From NCBI GenBank assembly GCA_037179515.1, contig JAXCGZ010003847.1, positions 42,501 to 106,500 of the forward strand: a stretch of 64,000 nucleotides of DNA. The letters run 5' to 3'. Under the pieces are notes generated by a model, which saw only the letters and a list, made by a program, of their open reading frames with translations, was not told where the DNA came from and did not search any database. This document shows positions 12,291 through 25,964 of the stretch, piece after piece (the first letter of the stretch is position 1; every line of letters starts with the position of its first letter). The position numbers and the translations under genes are program-made. Origin of the DNA: Halocaridina rubra (Eukaryota; Arthropoda; Malacostraca; Decapoda; Atyidae).

Positions 12291-12795
12291 TGATTCTACA
12301 GACCATGGTGCAAGTTGGCTGGAAACCTGGGGCCGACCAAAATTGTTCCCAATTGGGCCCCGCACCTAAGGCCGGCCCTGATTCATGCAGTTCTTTTGCA
12401 TCATCAGGCTCCACCTCCAACTTGAGCTCCTCAATCAGGGCAACTACGTTCTTGGTGACAGCCTCACCTGTTTCCTCAAAGCTACGGAAATCAATCACAA
12501 TCTGGGGACACAGTTTCATTCATACCCCATTCATGTTCGTGTTGCTTAACTTTCTTCCAAGAATCAGCAGTATTCTTCACAGCTTGAAGAATACAGTACG
12601 ACTCCCTGAACTTCATGAGAGTCAAGTTCTTGTCCTTTTCAGTTGCCCTGAGAGCCATAGCGATTGTCCTTCGGAGGTAATAGGCCTTGAAAGAGGCAAT
12701 GACACCCTGATCCATTGGCTGTAACAATGCATTGGTATTGGGTGGAAAGTAAACCACCTTGACATTGGGACGATTCAGTCAATAGGATTCGGTTC

Positions 12796-12824
12796 ATTAT
12801 TATTATTATTATTATTATAATTAC

Positions 12825-12876
<52 letters not shown>

Positions 12877-12904
12877 GTTATAATTACTATTATTATTATT
12901 ATTA

Positions 12905-12954
<50 letters not shown>

Positions 12955-12980
12955 ATTATTATTATTATTATTATTATTAT
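12796..12980. repeat. (ATT)n microsatellite
   Basis: About 60 trinucleotide units with a few interruptions (ATAATTACT, ATTGTT, ATTATC). It ends the readable part of the TIGD relic. Confidence 0.95.
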
Positions 12981-13102
12981 TACTACTGTTCTGAAAAAAA
13001 ATCTTAACATGATTATTTTTCACCGTAACTAAAAACAATTAAAATCGTAGGATATAATGTATATGTCTTATTGAGGGTATTTTTATTATTGTATGTATAC
13101 TA
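12981..13102. other. AT-rich spacer
   Basis: Nothing recognisable; short sequence between the (ATT)n tract and the 3' end of the RTE-like LINE. Confidence 0.5.
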
Positions 13103-13360
13103 TATATCTACCTTGGCTGTTTCCTCCTTTAATTGGGGGGTAGCCAACATCAAGAAAGGAAAACAGTAAGGGGATTACTTTGCTCTATGGGCAATGACGA
13201 GGGAGCTAGCAACCGTTCAGATGGCACTGCTGGAGTGCCACAGCCCATCCTCCCGGCTCTTCCACAACCTGTGTCGCTTCACAACTGCCAGCTCCTCCTA
13301 CTGCCCCTACCACAGGGCTACCTCTGTAAGATGCAGCCCCGTGGTAACAGCAGATGCCCA
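13103..13360 (-). repeat. 3' UTR of the RTE-like LINE
   Basis: Plus-strand marks are CCTTGGCTGTTTCC, AATTGGGGGGTAGCC and GGGCAATGACGAGGGAGC. All recur at 48,248-48,580, which shows that this is element sequence and not host DNA. Confidence 0.75.
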
Positions 13361-16296
13361 TCAGAGCTGCGTCACAATCGCTCGCCACTCATTCCTATTC
13401 CTAGCACGTTCGCTTGCTTCCCTCACATCCATCCTCCTATCATTCAGGGCTCTCCTTACTCCATCCATCCATCCAAACCTAGGCCTCTCTCTAGCATTTC
13501 TCCCATCAACTCTTGCATTCATCACCTTTTTCAGCAGCCTTTCATCATCCATCCTTTACACATGGCCAAACCATCTCAGAACATTCATATCTACTCTGGC
13601 TGCAATTTCTCTCCTCACACCCGTTCTTGCTCTCACCACTTCATTCCTAACCCTATCCAATAGAGATACACCAATCATACTCCTCAGGCATTTCATCTCA
13701 AACACATTTAGTTTCCGTCTCTCACTTAGTTTCATACCCCATAACTCTGATCCATACATCACAGTTGGCACAACCACTTTCTCATACAAAACTTTCTTAA
13801 CATTCATTTCCAACCCTCTATTCTTCATCACTCCTTTCAATGCACCCAACACTTTACATCCTTCATTCACTCTGTGACACACACCTGCTTCCACTCCACT
13901 ATTTGCAGCTATAACCGAGCCTACATACTTAAATTGATTAACCTCCTCAAGTGTCTCTCCATTCAACATAACATTCAATTCAGCACCATCCTCATTTCTT
14001 GTACACCTCATAACCTTACTCTCTCCCACATTCACTCGCAACTTCCTTTTCTCACACACCATTCCAAATTCTGACACTAACTGACACAGCTTTTCCTCTG
14101 AGTCTGCCAACACCACAGTATCATCTGCAAACAGCAACTGATTCAGCTCCCACTCGTTATCATCCCCATCTACCATTCTCAAACCTCGACCACACACACG
14201 CTCATTCACCTCTCTTACAACTCCATCAATATACAAATTGAACAGCCATGGTGACATCACATATCCCTGTCTCAGTCCCACACTCACTGGAAACCATTCA
14301 CTCACTTCATTTCCTACCCTAACACAAGCTCTACTGCCCTCATACAAACTCTTCACTGCATGCAACAATTTACCATTAATTCCATATAATCTCAAAACTT
14401 TCCACATAGCCTCTCTATCAACTCTATCATATGCTTTCTCCAGATCCAAAAGTGCAAAATACACATCCTTACCCTTTGCTAAATATTTCTCACATAACTG
14501 CCTAACTATAAAAATCTGATCTATACAACCTCTACCTCTCCTAAAACCACTCTGCACTTCCGCCATCACATATTCTGTCTTATCCCTAATCCTATTAACC
14601 AGTATCCTACCATACACTTTTCCTACCACACTCAACAAACTTATACCCCTAAAATTACTGCATTCATACACATCTCCCTTACCTTTGTATAGGGGCACTA
14701 TACAGGCAATCACCCATTCCACTGGCACCAATGACAACATAAAGCATATATTAAACACTCACTAACCATTCCAATGCAGTCACACCCCCTTCTTTCAACA
14801 TCTCTGCTCTCACACCATCCATTCCAGGTGCTTTACCTGCTTTCGCTTCATACAGTGCCCTTTTCACCTCCTCTCTTGTAATCTCTCTCTCTCATTTTCA
14901 TCTCCCATTACTGGCACTTGAACACCCCCCCACTGCCACTATAGCTGCCTCTCTATCTTCATCAACATTCAGCAAGCACTCAAAATATTCTGCCCATCTT
15001 TTCCTTGCATCGTTCCCTCTAAACATCTGCCCATTCACATCTTTCACTGTCTCTTCCATCTTCGATCCACCCTTCCTTACTCTCTTCACTTCTTTACAAA
15101 ACTTCTTTTTATTCTCCTCATATGACCTACTAAAATCCTGTCCTCACCTAACATTTGCCAACCTCTTCTCTTCCTCTACCTTCCGCTTGGTTTCCACATT
15201 TTTCTCCCTATATCTTGCATACTTCTCCCTACTTTTACACTGCAGCCATTCCTCAAAAGCCCTCTCTTTCCCTTCCACCTTCATTTTCACCCCTTCATTC
15301 CACCACTCGCTGCGCCTCCTCATGCCACCTCCAACAAACCTCTTTCCACACACATCACTTGCATGTCCCACAAAACATTCTTTTATCAACCCCCATTCCT
15401 CCCCTAACTCCCCAACTTCTCTTTCTTTCACCCTGTCATATGCCACTCTCAACCTGTCCTGATATTCCTGTCTCTTCTCTGGCTTTTTCAACTCTTCCAC
15501 CTTAAGTATTTCCCTTCTACATCCCCCCCACACTATTTCCCCACTCTTTTGCTACTACCACTTTTGCTTCAACTAAAAAATAATCAGTTATCCCAGCAGC
15601 CACACCCATGCATGCATGCACATCTTTCACTCTACCAACCATGCTCTTTGCTATCAACACATAATCAATCAATGCTCTTTCTGTTACTCTTCCATTTGCC
15701 ACTCTCATCCATGTATACTTATTTATTAACTTCTTCTTAAATAAACTATTACCTATCACCAACTCTTGCTCCACACACATATCTAACAGTCTCTCGCCAC
15801 TCTCATTCCCACTTGGTACCCCATACTTTCCTACAACACCTTCTATCTCTCCATCACCAACTCTGGCATTCAAGTCACCCAACACAACTACATAGTTCCT
15901 TCTACTCAGACCATCCACACATCTAGTTAACTCATTCCAGAATTCATCCCGCTCTTCCTCACTTCTCTCACATCCTGGCCCATACGCACTAACAAAAGCC
16001 CAACATTCCCTTCCTATCCTAGCCCTCACCCACATCAGCCTAGATGACACTTCTTTCCATTCCACTACCTTATATACCATCCATTCACTCAGCAATAATG
16101 CCACACCCTCTCTTTCTCTCCCCCTTTCAACCCCAGACACCCTACCCGTCACATCACCAAATGCCACTTCTCCTCTTCCTTTCATCTTCGTCTCACACAA
16201 TGCCAGTACATCCATCCTCCTCCTACCAAAGATATATCCAATCTCACATCTTTTGCTCTCTATCGTACTACAAAAATGCACATTTAGACACCCCAA
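13361..16296 (-). pseudogene. RTE-like endonuclease-reverse transcriptase, five disruptions
   Basis: The endonuclease (16,296-15,517) has LALCETKMKG, VALLLSEWMV, FVSAYGPG, VVLGDLNARVG and RALIDYVLI; the final Asp-His box reads GITDYF, so the His is replaced. A frameshift near 15,525 leads to the linker (15,533-15,144). A TGA at about 15,143, a seven-G frameshift near 14,915 and another frame change near 14,760 follow. The reverse transcriptase (14,758-13,556) has VPLYKGKGD, FRGISLLSVVGK, ALLDLEKAYDRVDR (motif A), GLRQGYVMSPWLFN (motif B) and LLFADDTVVLADS (motif C). A TAA at about 13,554 separates the C-terminal PRFGWMDGVRRAL block ending at 13,361. Order and motifs fit the RTE clade. Confidence 0.85.
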
Positions 16297-16371
16297 AACT
16301 AGAGTTTGGGGAGAAGTTATTCTCCCCTCTACTCCCCTTCTTCTTTGACGTCTTGCAGGAGGTTAATACAA

Positions 16372-16393
16372 GGGGGGGATTCCTAGTCCCCCC
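16372..16393. other. GC-rich hairpin in the RTE-like 5' region
   Basis: GGGGGGA (16,373-16,379) pairs with TCCCCCC (16,387-16,393) over a 7-base loop. A role in RNA or promoter function is speculation. Confidence 0.5.
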
Positions 16394-16460
16394 GCCCCGT
16401 CCACTTTTAGTCGCCTTTCACGACACGCAGGGAATACGTTGAGGCTATTCTTTGATGTTG

Positions 16461-18096
<1,636 letters not shown>

Positions 18097-18196
18097 GTGT
18101 GTGTGTGATTACCTAATTGTGATTACCTAATTGTGTTTACGGGAAAGAGCCCAAAAGCTCGTATCTTCCCGTCTCCTGATCGGTTCCATTTTAGAC

Positions 18197-21019
18197 TCAG
18201 TGATACTTATCGTACCTGTCCTTAAAACTATGGATTGAGATAGCATTAACTACCTCCTCGCTTAGCGAATTCCAATTATCAACTACTCTTACACTGAAGA
18301 AGTATTTCCTTACATCCTGCAAAGAAGTTTTCTTACGAAGCTTCAAACTATGACCTCTAGTTCTAGAGCCAGCCATATCGAAATATCGATCCCTATCCAC
18401 TCTATCATAACCATGAAGGAATTTAAACACTGTCACCATATCCCCCCTCACTCTTCTAGCTTCGAGTGATGGCAAGTCTAATTCCCTCAGCCTCTCATCA
18501 TAACCGAGATTGCGTATTTCTGGCACCAGTTTCGTGGCATGTCTTTGAACTTTTTCAAGCTTAGCTATGTGCTTTTTCAAGTGCGGATTCCAAAAGGGGG
18601 CTGCATATTCGAGTTTTGGCCTCACACAGGTTACATAAATATTTCTGAACATTTCCTTGTCCATGTGCCTGAAGGCTACCCTTACATTTGATAAGAATGC
18701 ATATGCTGCCCTTACTACGCCATTTATATGTATTTCTGGAGACAAATCTGCCAGTATGTTTACTCCTAGATCTCTCTCATTTTCTGTCTCTTGAAGTTGT
18801 ACTCCAGCCACCGAGTAGTCAAGCTTGGGCCTTCTTGCACTTGTACCCATTCTCATTACTTTACATTTTGAGGTATTGAATTTCATTAGCCACTTTTCTG
18901 ACCACTCATGCAGATTATTTAGATCCTCCTGAAGTTCTCTACCATTGTTCTCGTTTTTTACTTTCTTCACAATCTTTGCATCATCTGCAAACATATTCAT
19001 GAATGAATTTACAGACTCTGGTAGGTCATTTACATATACAAGGAACAAAAGTGGCCCTAAAACTGAACCCTGTGGAACTCCACTACTAACTCTTCTCCAT
19101 TCAGACACTGAGTGTCTTACTCTAACCCTCTGTTCCCTTCCTTCTAAGTAAGTTTTTATCCATTCCAAAACATTTCCACCTATTCTAGCCATTGAGTGCA
19201 GCTTCCTAATAAGTCTCCCATGTGGAACAGTGTCAAACGCTTTCTGGAAGTCTAGGAATATGCAATCTGCTCAGCCCTCTCTTTCCTGTAAGATTTGGCT
19301 TACCTCATCATAAAATTCTAATAAGTTTGTTACTGTTGATCTACCTTCTCTGAAGCCATGTTGCCTCACTGACAAAAAGTTGAAGGATTCCAAGTGAAGA
19401 AAGATATGTTTCCTTAGTAGTTTCTCCATAGCTTTGCAAACTATGCTGGTCAAGGAAACTGGTCTATAGTTCAGAGCCGTATCTCTCCTTCCCTTTTTGA
19501 AGATAGGTATCACATTTGCTTGTTTCCAGCATCTTGGAATCTCCCCCGACTCCAGTGACTCCTTAAATAGGATACTTAGTGCCACTGATATTGTGTTTGC
19601 GCATTTTTTAAGCACATGAGGGGATATGTCATCAGGACCTGTAGCTTTATGAACATCTAAATCCATCAGCGCTTTGCGTACCTCTGTGGCTGTAAGGTTG
19701 ATGTTCTCTAATACCGGCCCTTGAGCTTCTATCACTGCAATCTGAGGGGGTGGGGTATTTTCTACTGTAAATACTGACTGAAACTCCTTGTTCAATTCTC
19801 TGCAGATCTCTTCGTCCGTCTCAGTGATGCTTCCATCTGCTCTCTTTAGCCTTAAAACCTGTTCTTTTACCTTCAGTTTTCCTCTGATAAAGTTGTGGAA
19901 AAGCTTGGGATTTTCTTTAGCCTTCCTGGTGATGTCCCTCTCATAATCTCTCTCTGCCTCTCTCCTTTTACTTAGGTAGTCATTTCTTGCTCTTTTGTAG
20001 GTTTGCCAGGCATTTATGTTTTTTCTCCTCCTATACCTTTTCCAGCATTTGTCTCTCCACTCCTTAGCTCTTTTACACCCATTATCGAACCATTTCTCTC
20101 TGGCATGAATTACACCTACTTTGGTGACAGGTATGCAGCAATCTACTATCTTCCCATATTTCTCACAAAAGATGTCATACATTTCTTGTACAGATTTGTT
20201 GTAAAATAAGGTTCTCCAGTCAATAACTGCAAAAAGCTCATTCATTTTGATGTAATCTCCTTTCGGATAGTTCCTCCTCATGTTCTCAGTGCCTCTACTC
20301 TCAGGAAGAATATCTTCAATGATATACTCCATCAACAACACACAGTGGTCACTCTTTCCAATTGGTGGTTCATACTCAATATTTTCAATATCCAACACAT
20401 TATCAGTGAACACTAGATCAAGTAGTGATGGCTCATCCCCACCCCTGGCTCTTGTTGGTTCCATTACATGTTGGTGTAGGAAATTCCCTTGTACGCAATC
20501 TAGGAATCTTGCCCCGAATGAGTCCTCACCACTGTGTGGGTCAAGATTTATCCAATCTATCTCTTTATGATTAAAGTCTCCCATAATCAAAATCCTGCAT
20601 TTTTTCTCCCGTGCCATGTTAACAACTGAGTTTATGACTTCAATAGTACCTATATGACTTTCCTCATAAATTTCAAGCCTATTTTGGTTCCTTGGTGGGT
20701 TGTATACAACAGTTATTATAATGCTCTCTGACCCAGTATTTATGCGAGCAACAAGAAATTCCTTGAACTCACTTTCTATAGCCAAGTTTATTTCTTCAAC
20801 TTGAATCCTCTCACTTATGAGCAGTGCTATCCCTCCACCAGTCCTCTCAGATCTTTCAACCCTTAGTATTCTGAAGCCCTTAGGAAAAACTGTGACACTG
20901 TTTATGTCCTCACTCAACTTAGTCTCTGTAATTGCTACTATATCTGCCTTACTGTTGTGAATCCTATCTTTTAATTCTACTGCCTTACCAGCTAATCCAT
21001 CAGCATTTGTGTATAACAA
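18197..21019 (-). pseudogene. ORF2 of c7: AP endonuclease plus reverse transcriptase, a single internal stop
   Basis: The endonuclease starts MLYTNADGLAGK and has AITETKLSE, RTGGGIALLIS, ILIMGDFNHKEIDW, SLLDLVFTDN and GKSDHCVLLME. The reverse transcriptase has KATGPDDISPHVLKK, FKKGRRDTALNYRPVSL, QHGFREGRSTV, DCIFLDFQKAFDTVPHG (motif A), [15 protein letters not shown] (B) and MFADDAKIVKKV (C). The CR1-style end runs YAAPFWNPHLKKHIAKLEK to VDNWNSLSEEVVN. The only break seen between 21,019 and 18,197 is TGA at 19,271-19,273 in place of the Trp codon of EGWADCI; both halves are in the same frame. The span is about 940 codons. The upstream ATG found in c20 and c21 is lost here. Confidence 0.9.
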
Positions 21020-21021
21020 TC

Positions 21022-21252
21022 TTAATGAGGCCCCATCCCCTGATCTTCTGTCATTATCTTCTTTATCTCCCCTTTGTCTGGAAGTATTCTGTAACGAAAA
21101 TTTTTCTTCTCTTCTTCATTTCTTTCATCATTTAACCTTCTTGCCTCTTGCAACAAGTTTTTGATCTTTCCCATCTCTTCCTGTGTTCTGTATCGTCTAA
21201 TGAACACTTCTTTGCATTCTTGAAGGTCTTTTAGACTTTTTTTTCTCAACAA
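21022..21252 (-). pseudogene. ORF1 C-terminal part of c7
   Basis: The reading runs LRKKSLKDLQECKEVFIRRY, then KIKNLLQEARRLNDERNEEE, ending DQGMGPH. It is basic and charged, like the nucleic-acid-binding C-terminal part of LINE ORF1 proteins. It overlaps the N-terminal coding part of ORF2 in another frame, as in c20 and c21. Confidence 0.75.
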
Positions 21253-21469
21253 TATTTCCCTACATGTTTCCCCTCTCTCAAAGGTTACTTTTGTTGGTCT
21301 CGGCTTTCCTTCCCTCTAATATTTACCTAGTTGGTGTATGTTTACAATATCCTCAGGACCACATACTACTCCAAGCTTTCTTATCAGGTCTACAACCCTA
21401 GCTTTATTTTCTTCAAGTCTCCCCTGCCATGTTGGCTCCTGGGATTCACTTATGCCTGAGATTACCACT

Positions 21470-21832
<363 letters not shown>

Positions 21833-21896
21833 GATAATCTAACCTATGCTAACATAACTGTATACTAAAGCCAACCTCTCTAAGCCATATATTGGT

Positions 21897-22658
<762 letters not shown>

Positions 22659-22793
22659 CTGGAAAGCGGTATTTAACTCCGTATGAGCCATGTGGAAGCC
22701 TCTGTCTTGTAAATTTTGCAAAACCTTTTCCGCTTTCATACCTCCTGCCACTCGCTCGGCGGCAGAAGCGTTCTTAAAATCGTCAAGATGAAT
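22659..22793 (-). CDS. METTL24-like methyltransferase gene, exon C (internal)
   Basis: The minus-strand acceptor TCTTCACAG precedes ATTCATCTTGAC and the donor TTCCAG|GTGAGTAT follows. The exon is 135 bp, 45 codons, phase 0 at both ends. It encodes IHLDDFKNASAAERV, a charged stretch, then GFHMAHTELNTAF. Joined to exon B it gives VKQIALE-IHLDDF, matching the conserved LxLExH element of the METTL24/Methyltransf_22 family. The remaining C-terminus is not found in the window. Confidence 0.8.
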
Positions 22794-22949
22794 CTGTGAA
22801 GACTCATCAGTATTAGTAATACCGTAAGAAGCAAAGTTATTTTTATTTTCTATTGTGAAAAATATAGTTTTTACTACTTATTACAAAGGTTCAGGGTAAA
22901 TTTTGTTACCTCTAAATAATTAAAGTATATTAAGAAAGATCAATTTTAC

Positions 22950-23177
22950 CTCAAGTGCTATTTGTTTTACACCATCGAGCATCTTAGCTTTTTGAGGACT
23001 GCTGAAGATGTCATTGAAAACTTGCCATTCGGTAAATTCGATGTCTAACTTCAAAATGTCTATAACTCGATGCTGATGTCCCAGTATATCCCTTATGGTG
23101 TGTAAAGTTCTGAGGAACCCGTTTGTCTCTACAGTTTTAGCTGGATCTCTATCGGGAGAGGTCAGGTTCATTCTGGA
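22950..23177 (-). CDS. METTL24-like methyltransferase gene, exon B (internal)
   Basis: The acceptor TTTACTTTGCAG and donor CTTGAG|GTAAAATT bound 228 bp, 76 codons, phase 0 at both ends. The reading contains FLRTLHTIRDILGHQHRVI, then DILKLDIEFTEWQVFNDIF and GVKQIALE. The DxLKxDIExxEW motif is characteristic of METTL24-like proteins (Pfam Methyltransf_22), predicted SAM-dependent methyltransferases of unknown substrate. A 156-bp intron separates it from exon C. Confidence 0.85.
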
Positions 23178-23576
23178 CTGCAAAGTAAATGTGAATGTCG
23201 AGTGATGGAACTCAATGGGTGAAGTGATGCTTCATAAGAATTAATTGCAATTTTTCTAGCCCTGACAGGACCTTGTTGAAACTATGATAAATTTTAGAAG
23301 GAGTTCAACCTAAGATCTGAAATAGAGCAAGATATCTTTTTTCAAGGTATTGGTTTAAGGAGAGGATTTTTAACAGCAGTTCTGAAATTTGCCTGTTATG
23401 TTTATTAGTCGCCATTTCTTTAAATTGACATTGTTTCGCACTCTTACACTTCTCTTAGGAGTATAAAGTTTGAGTAATACCAGAGTTTCGTTTAGGCCTA
23501 AACCATACTAAGTTCGAATCTCAGAAAGGTAAATCATGATAGAATTCGTTACTCAGAGCTGCTTTTAAGAACATAA

Positions 23577-23649
23577 GAACATAAGAATAGAGGACACTGC
23601 AACATGCCTAGTGGCACACCCGAGGCAGCTCCATTTTTGAATTGTATTT
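23577..23649 (-). mobile_element. LINE 3' terminus with (CATAAGAA)n, inverted relative to 11,626
   Basis: AGAACATAAGAACATAAGAA is followed by GAGGACACTGCAACATGCC and the AATACAATTC-type block in inverse order, so it is the same terminus as at 11,626-11,714 on the opposite strand. Confidence 0.65.
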
Positions 23650-24399
23650 TCAGCATGTCTAACCTATTCTATTCTACTCTACTTATTTATTCTATTTTTC
23701 TTTTTATGATTTTTCTAATAAGCACTAACCTATTCATACCCACCCACTGGAAGAAGACGAAACGGATAGCGTTTTAACCTCTTGAATATAGTGTTCTATC
23801 AATGACCCTATCCTTGTATTTTATGGTGTATTTACTGAGGTTGCTGAAATGACAAAATCTACCGTCAATACCAGGGTTATTATGACCTTCCTTTTCTTTT
23901 CCTTAATTGGTTCTTTCGGAGCGAATCTGCACAAAGCCATTTTAATCTGCTCACCTCACTGGCATATCCTGGTTCCTTCATCATTGACCTAGGAGGTCAA
24001 GTAAATTAATTTTATGTAAAGCAGACTTCCTCTGATATGTGCGTACAATTTCGTCTTAGAAATCAAGATAGTTTATTCCATCTTAGAAGCTTAGTAAAAT
24101 TAACTCATCAACCCAATCTAGTAGACCAGCTCAGTTAAACAGTCCAGTTAACAGTCAATATAAAGCTTGGGGTAATATAGCATAATAATATACTCAATCT
24201 GTTCCTCCCCGATAAACCAATAATATATCTTCAACTTGCGAGAGTCAACTCAAGCCACTCCACCATCAATTATATTATATAAACTCATCTTCTACAAGTA
24301 ATGATGATACTTCACCCCTTCAGATCCCCGCTTAACTCTATACTCTTAGACTCTGCTTTTATAATAAAGAATTCACAACAACAGTGTAAAAATAATATA

Positions 24400-25110
24400 T
24401 GTGCTCGGTGATGGAATATGCAAGCCCTGATTGGAATCTAGAATCACATAAACACACCACAGCATCTTACAAACTATACAGAACCAAGCACTAAATATAA
24501 TCACAGGGTGCACAGCTATAACACCTACAGACGACTTATACCAGGAAACCAAAGTCCTCAAAGACCATCTAGACATATGAGGCACATGAATACTCGTTTC
24601 AGCATCCACAAACCAACTACAACCACTGCACTACATGGCACAAAACCCACCTACACCGAGAAACCTTAAAACAATACTTACCATGCGATATCACACAAAT
24701 ACTGTCAACTCCTCTCCATTCCCACCACCCCAAACCAGCTTCTGCAAACATATCCATACCCAGTTAACTTGCTATTCCTTCCACCTACTCAGCAAAAACA
24801 GATGCACAACCTCCTGACATCCATCCTCAGGATCCTCCCTTTCCCATAAAGACAGAGTCTTCCAGGCTATGCTGCTATGTGGGTACCACCCATTTCTTCT
24901 GAGTTATCAGAAGAGGGTGGACGATTCCGTCAATGATGTCTTTCCAGGATGTAACACATCACCACATACAGTTAAACACATTATGGAAGACTGCTCTACT
25001 TACAACCAGATACGCTTTTGCTCCCTGAGAGCTCTTTTAGAAAGTTTGGGATTTGCAGTGGCCTCCCTTCCTCAGGGACTCAAGGCTCTATGACCAGGCA
25101 GCCTTGGGAA
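24400..25110 (+). pseudogene. Degenerate LINE reverse-transcriptase C-terminal region
   Basis: Broken plus-strand readings include a QNQAL-like box and TPTDDLYQETKVL (about 24,480-24,560), then MAQNPPTPRNLKTIL (24,635 on). At 24,869-25,093 a zinc-knuckle-like CNTSPHTVKHIMEDC precedes YNQIRF. A Cys-His cluster after the reverse transcriptase is typical of several non-LTR clades. The clade is not resolved. Confidence 0.55.
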
Positions 25111-25305
25111 TGACAAAAACAACACCATCGCACTGCTTCTGCAGTCAAGTCTTGAGGTGCTCTCTCTTCAGTTGACACTTTATATATGAGAAAGATGAGG
25201 AATGCGAACTTGATAGCCTACTTCTTGAGAAAGAAAAGGGAATTTAAACTCAATAGGCCCACCTTTCAGGCCACTGGTACCCACCTATATCAATTATATA
25301 CTTAC

Positions 25306-25489
25306 ATCCACATTTTCGTCGAAGAGACCAATATTAAGGAAATGAAAATCATCCATAAAAACTTTGTTATCCAGTTTGGTTGTCATGTCAAATGCGTAGA
25401 CAGTGCAGTTGAAGAGCATCATAGCCAGATCCCATGACACGTCTCCGCCAACACCAAAGGAATAGATCAGGCAGTTGCCAGGTGTAGGT
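25306..25489 (-). CDS. METTL24-like methyltransferase gene, exon A (internal)
   Basis: The acceptor CTTATCCCCACAG and donor GTGGAT|GTAAGTAT bound 184 bp. The first base completes a codon begun in a missing upstream exon; the end is phase 0, compatible with exon B. It encodes PTPGNCLIYSFGVGGDVSWD, then LFNCTVYAFDMTTK and FHFLNIGLFDENVD. The CLIYSFG glycine-rich motif and VYAFD acidic residue are the expected SAM-binding elements of the family. Upstream exons were not found before c8 at 25,787. Confidence 0.85.
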
Positions 25490-25786
25490 CTGTGGGGATA
25501 AGAATATTTATTTACTGTTTTATGTGGCTCAATTTGTTCTGACCCTAAAGAAGGTGGACACAAACATGTTGGAGAGGGGGACTAAGGCTGGATCCCCTTC
25601 TTAACGCCTCATGGAGGATCGATCCTTTGTTAGATAGGTTTGTCAGTTCCTAATTTAGCTGTTCTACCTCTATGCTACAGTGGCCCATAAGGGGAGGAGA
25701 ATTTTTTGTCAGCTTTTTTAGTCCATGTTTGTACGGGTTGCTGTTTGTTATGAGCCGCCTTTACCAGCCTCTGTCTCCTGTCATGC
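25490..25786. other. Unassigned sequence upstream of exon A
   Basis: No gene seen. A possible earlier intron of the METTL24-like gene. Confidence 0.4.
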
Positions 25787-25964
25787 TGGTAAGGAACAAA
25801 GGTTACTCTAAAACTGAACCCTGTGGAACTCCACTTCTAACTCTTCTCCAGTCAGACACTGAGTGTCTTACGTTAACCTTTTGTTCCCTTCCTTCTAAGT
25901 AAGTTTTTATCCATTCTAAGACTTTCCACCTATTCTCGCCAATGCTGGAAACTTTTTATTAAGT
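25787..25964 (-). mobile_element. CR1-like LINE fragment c8
   Basis: This piece of the reverse transcriptase from motif B to just before motif A (TGGAACTCCACTTC to TTATTAAGT) has no 3' end of its own. Its truncated side, ending AAGT, meets the GTGTGTGTAATTACC tail of c9. Confidence 0.8.

Larger units (their letters stand above)
11574..12380. mobile_element. hAT-like non-autonomous element inside the TIGD relic
   Basis: The termini are CAGGGACCGACCTTAAG (left) and, on the minus strand from the right, CAGGGCCGGCCTTAGG, giving imperfect terminal inverted repeats of about 16 bp. Flanking 8-mers ATTCCAGC (11,566-11,573) and ATTCATGC (12,381-12,388) agree at six of eight positions. Removing the element with one flank copy rejoins the transposase reading ELHE-SRGKELS in frame. 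The 8-bp duplication and CAGGG ends fit the hAT superfamily. No transposase is encoded; a LINE tail (11,626-11,714) is nested inside. Confidence 0.75.
11140..12785 (-). pseudogene. Tigger/TIGD-like (pogo, Tc1-mariner) transposase relic
   Basis: On the minus strand the reading 12,757-12,491 has PPNTNALLQPMDQGVIASF and KAYYLRRT, the signature of the DDE domain of Tigger/TIGD transposases. After a frame change, 12,519-12,382 gives DFRSFEETGEAVTKNVVAL and ends DAKELHES. The reading resumes beyond an inserted element at about 11,565 as SRGKELSAENLIQLEKQ, then EPKRFITREFEESFALI (to about 11,408). A further one-base shift allows SFFKAINVFIDQLKRK. The part upstream of 12,785 is lost at the (ATT)n tract, so the first catalytic aspartates are missing. 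The extent left of 11,380 is uncertain. Confidence 0.8.
13103..16460 (-). mobile_element. RTE-like LINE, nearly full length
   Basis: About 3.3 kb, the usual size of RTE elements. It has a 5' region (16,297-16,460) with a GC-rich hairpin, one long coding region with endonuclease then reverse transcriptase, and a 3' region ending CAGCCAAGGTAGATATATA on the minus strand. A second, truncated copy of the same 3' end is at 48,237-48,792, where the tail is (TAGA)n; that comparison fixes the 3' border. Five disruptions break the coding region, so it is dead but recent. Confidence 0.85.
18107..21469 (-). mobile_element. CR1-like LINE copy c7, best-preserved ORF2
   Basis: This copy runs from the tail through the whole ORF2 and the C-terminal part of ORF1 (21,252-21,022, and a further segment with PTWQGRLEE and [15 protein letters not shown] up to about 21,440). 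It is truncated inside ORF1, where TATG repeats and then (TA)n begin. The 14-bp tail unit occurs twice after (TG)n at 18,095-18,106. Confidence 0.95.
23178..25305 (-). other. Intron of the METTL24-like gene carrying LINE relics
   Basis: The 2.1-kb intron between exons A and B contains an octamer-tailed LINE terminus (23,577-23,649) and a degenerate LINE C-terminal region (24,400-25,100). The rest is unassigned. Confidence 0.7.

Noticed and set aside
12639..13038. Poly-Ile and poly-Asn frames
   Set aside because: Translation of the (ATT)n tract, not a protein.
13194..13877. 227-codon plus-strand frame
   Set aside because: Antisense to the RTE-like reverse transcriptase C-terminal part and 3' UTR; no family features of its own.
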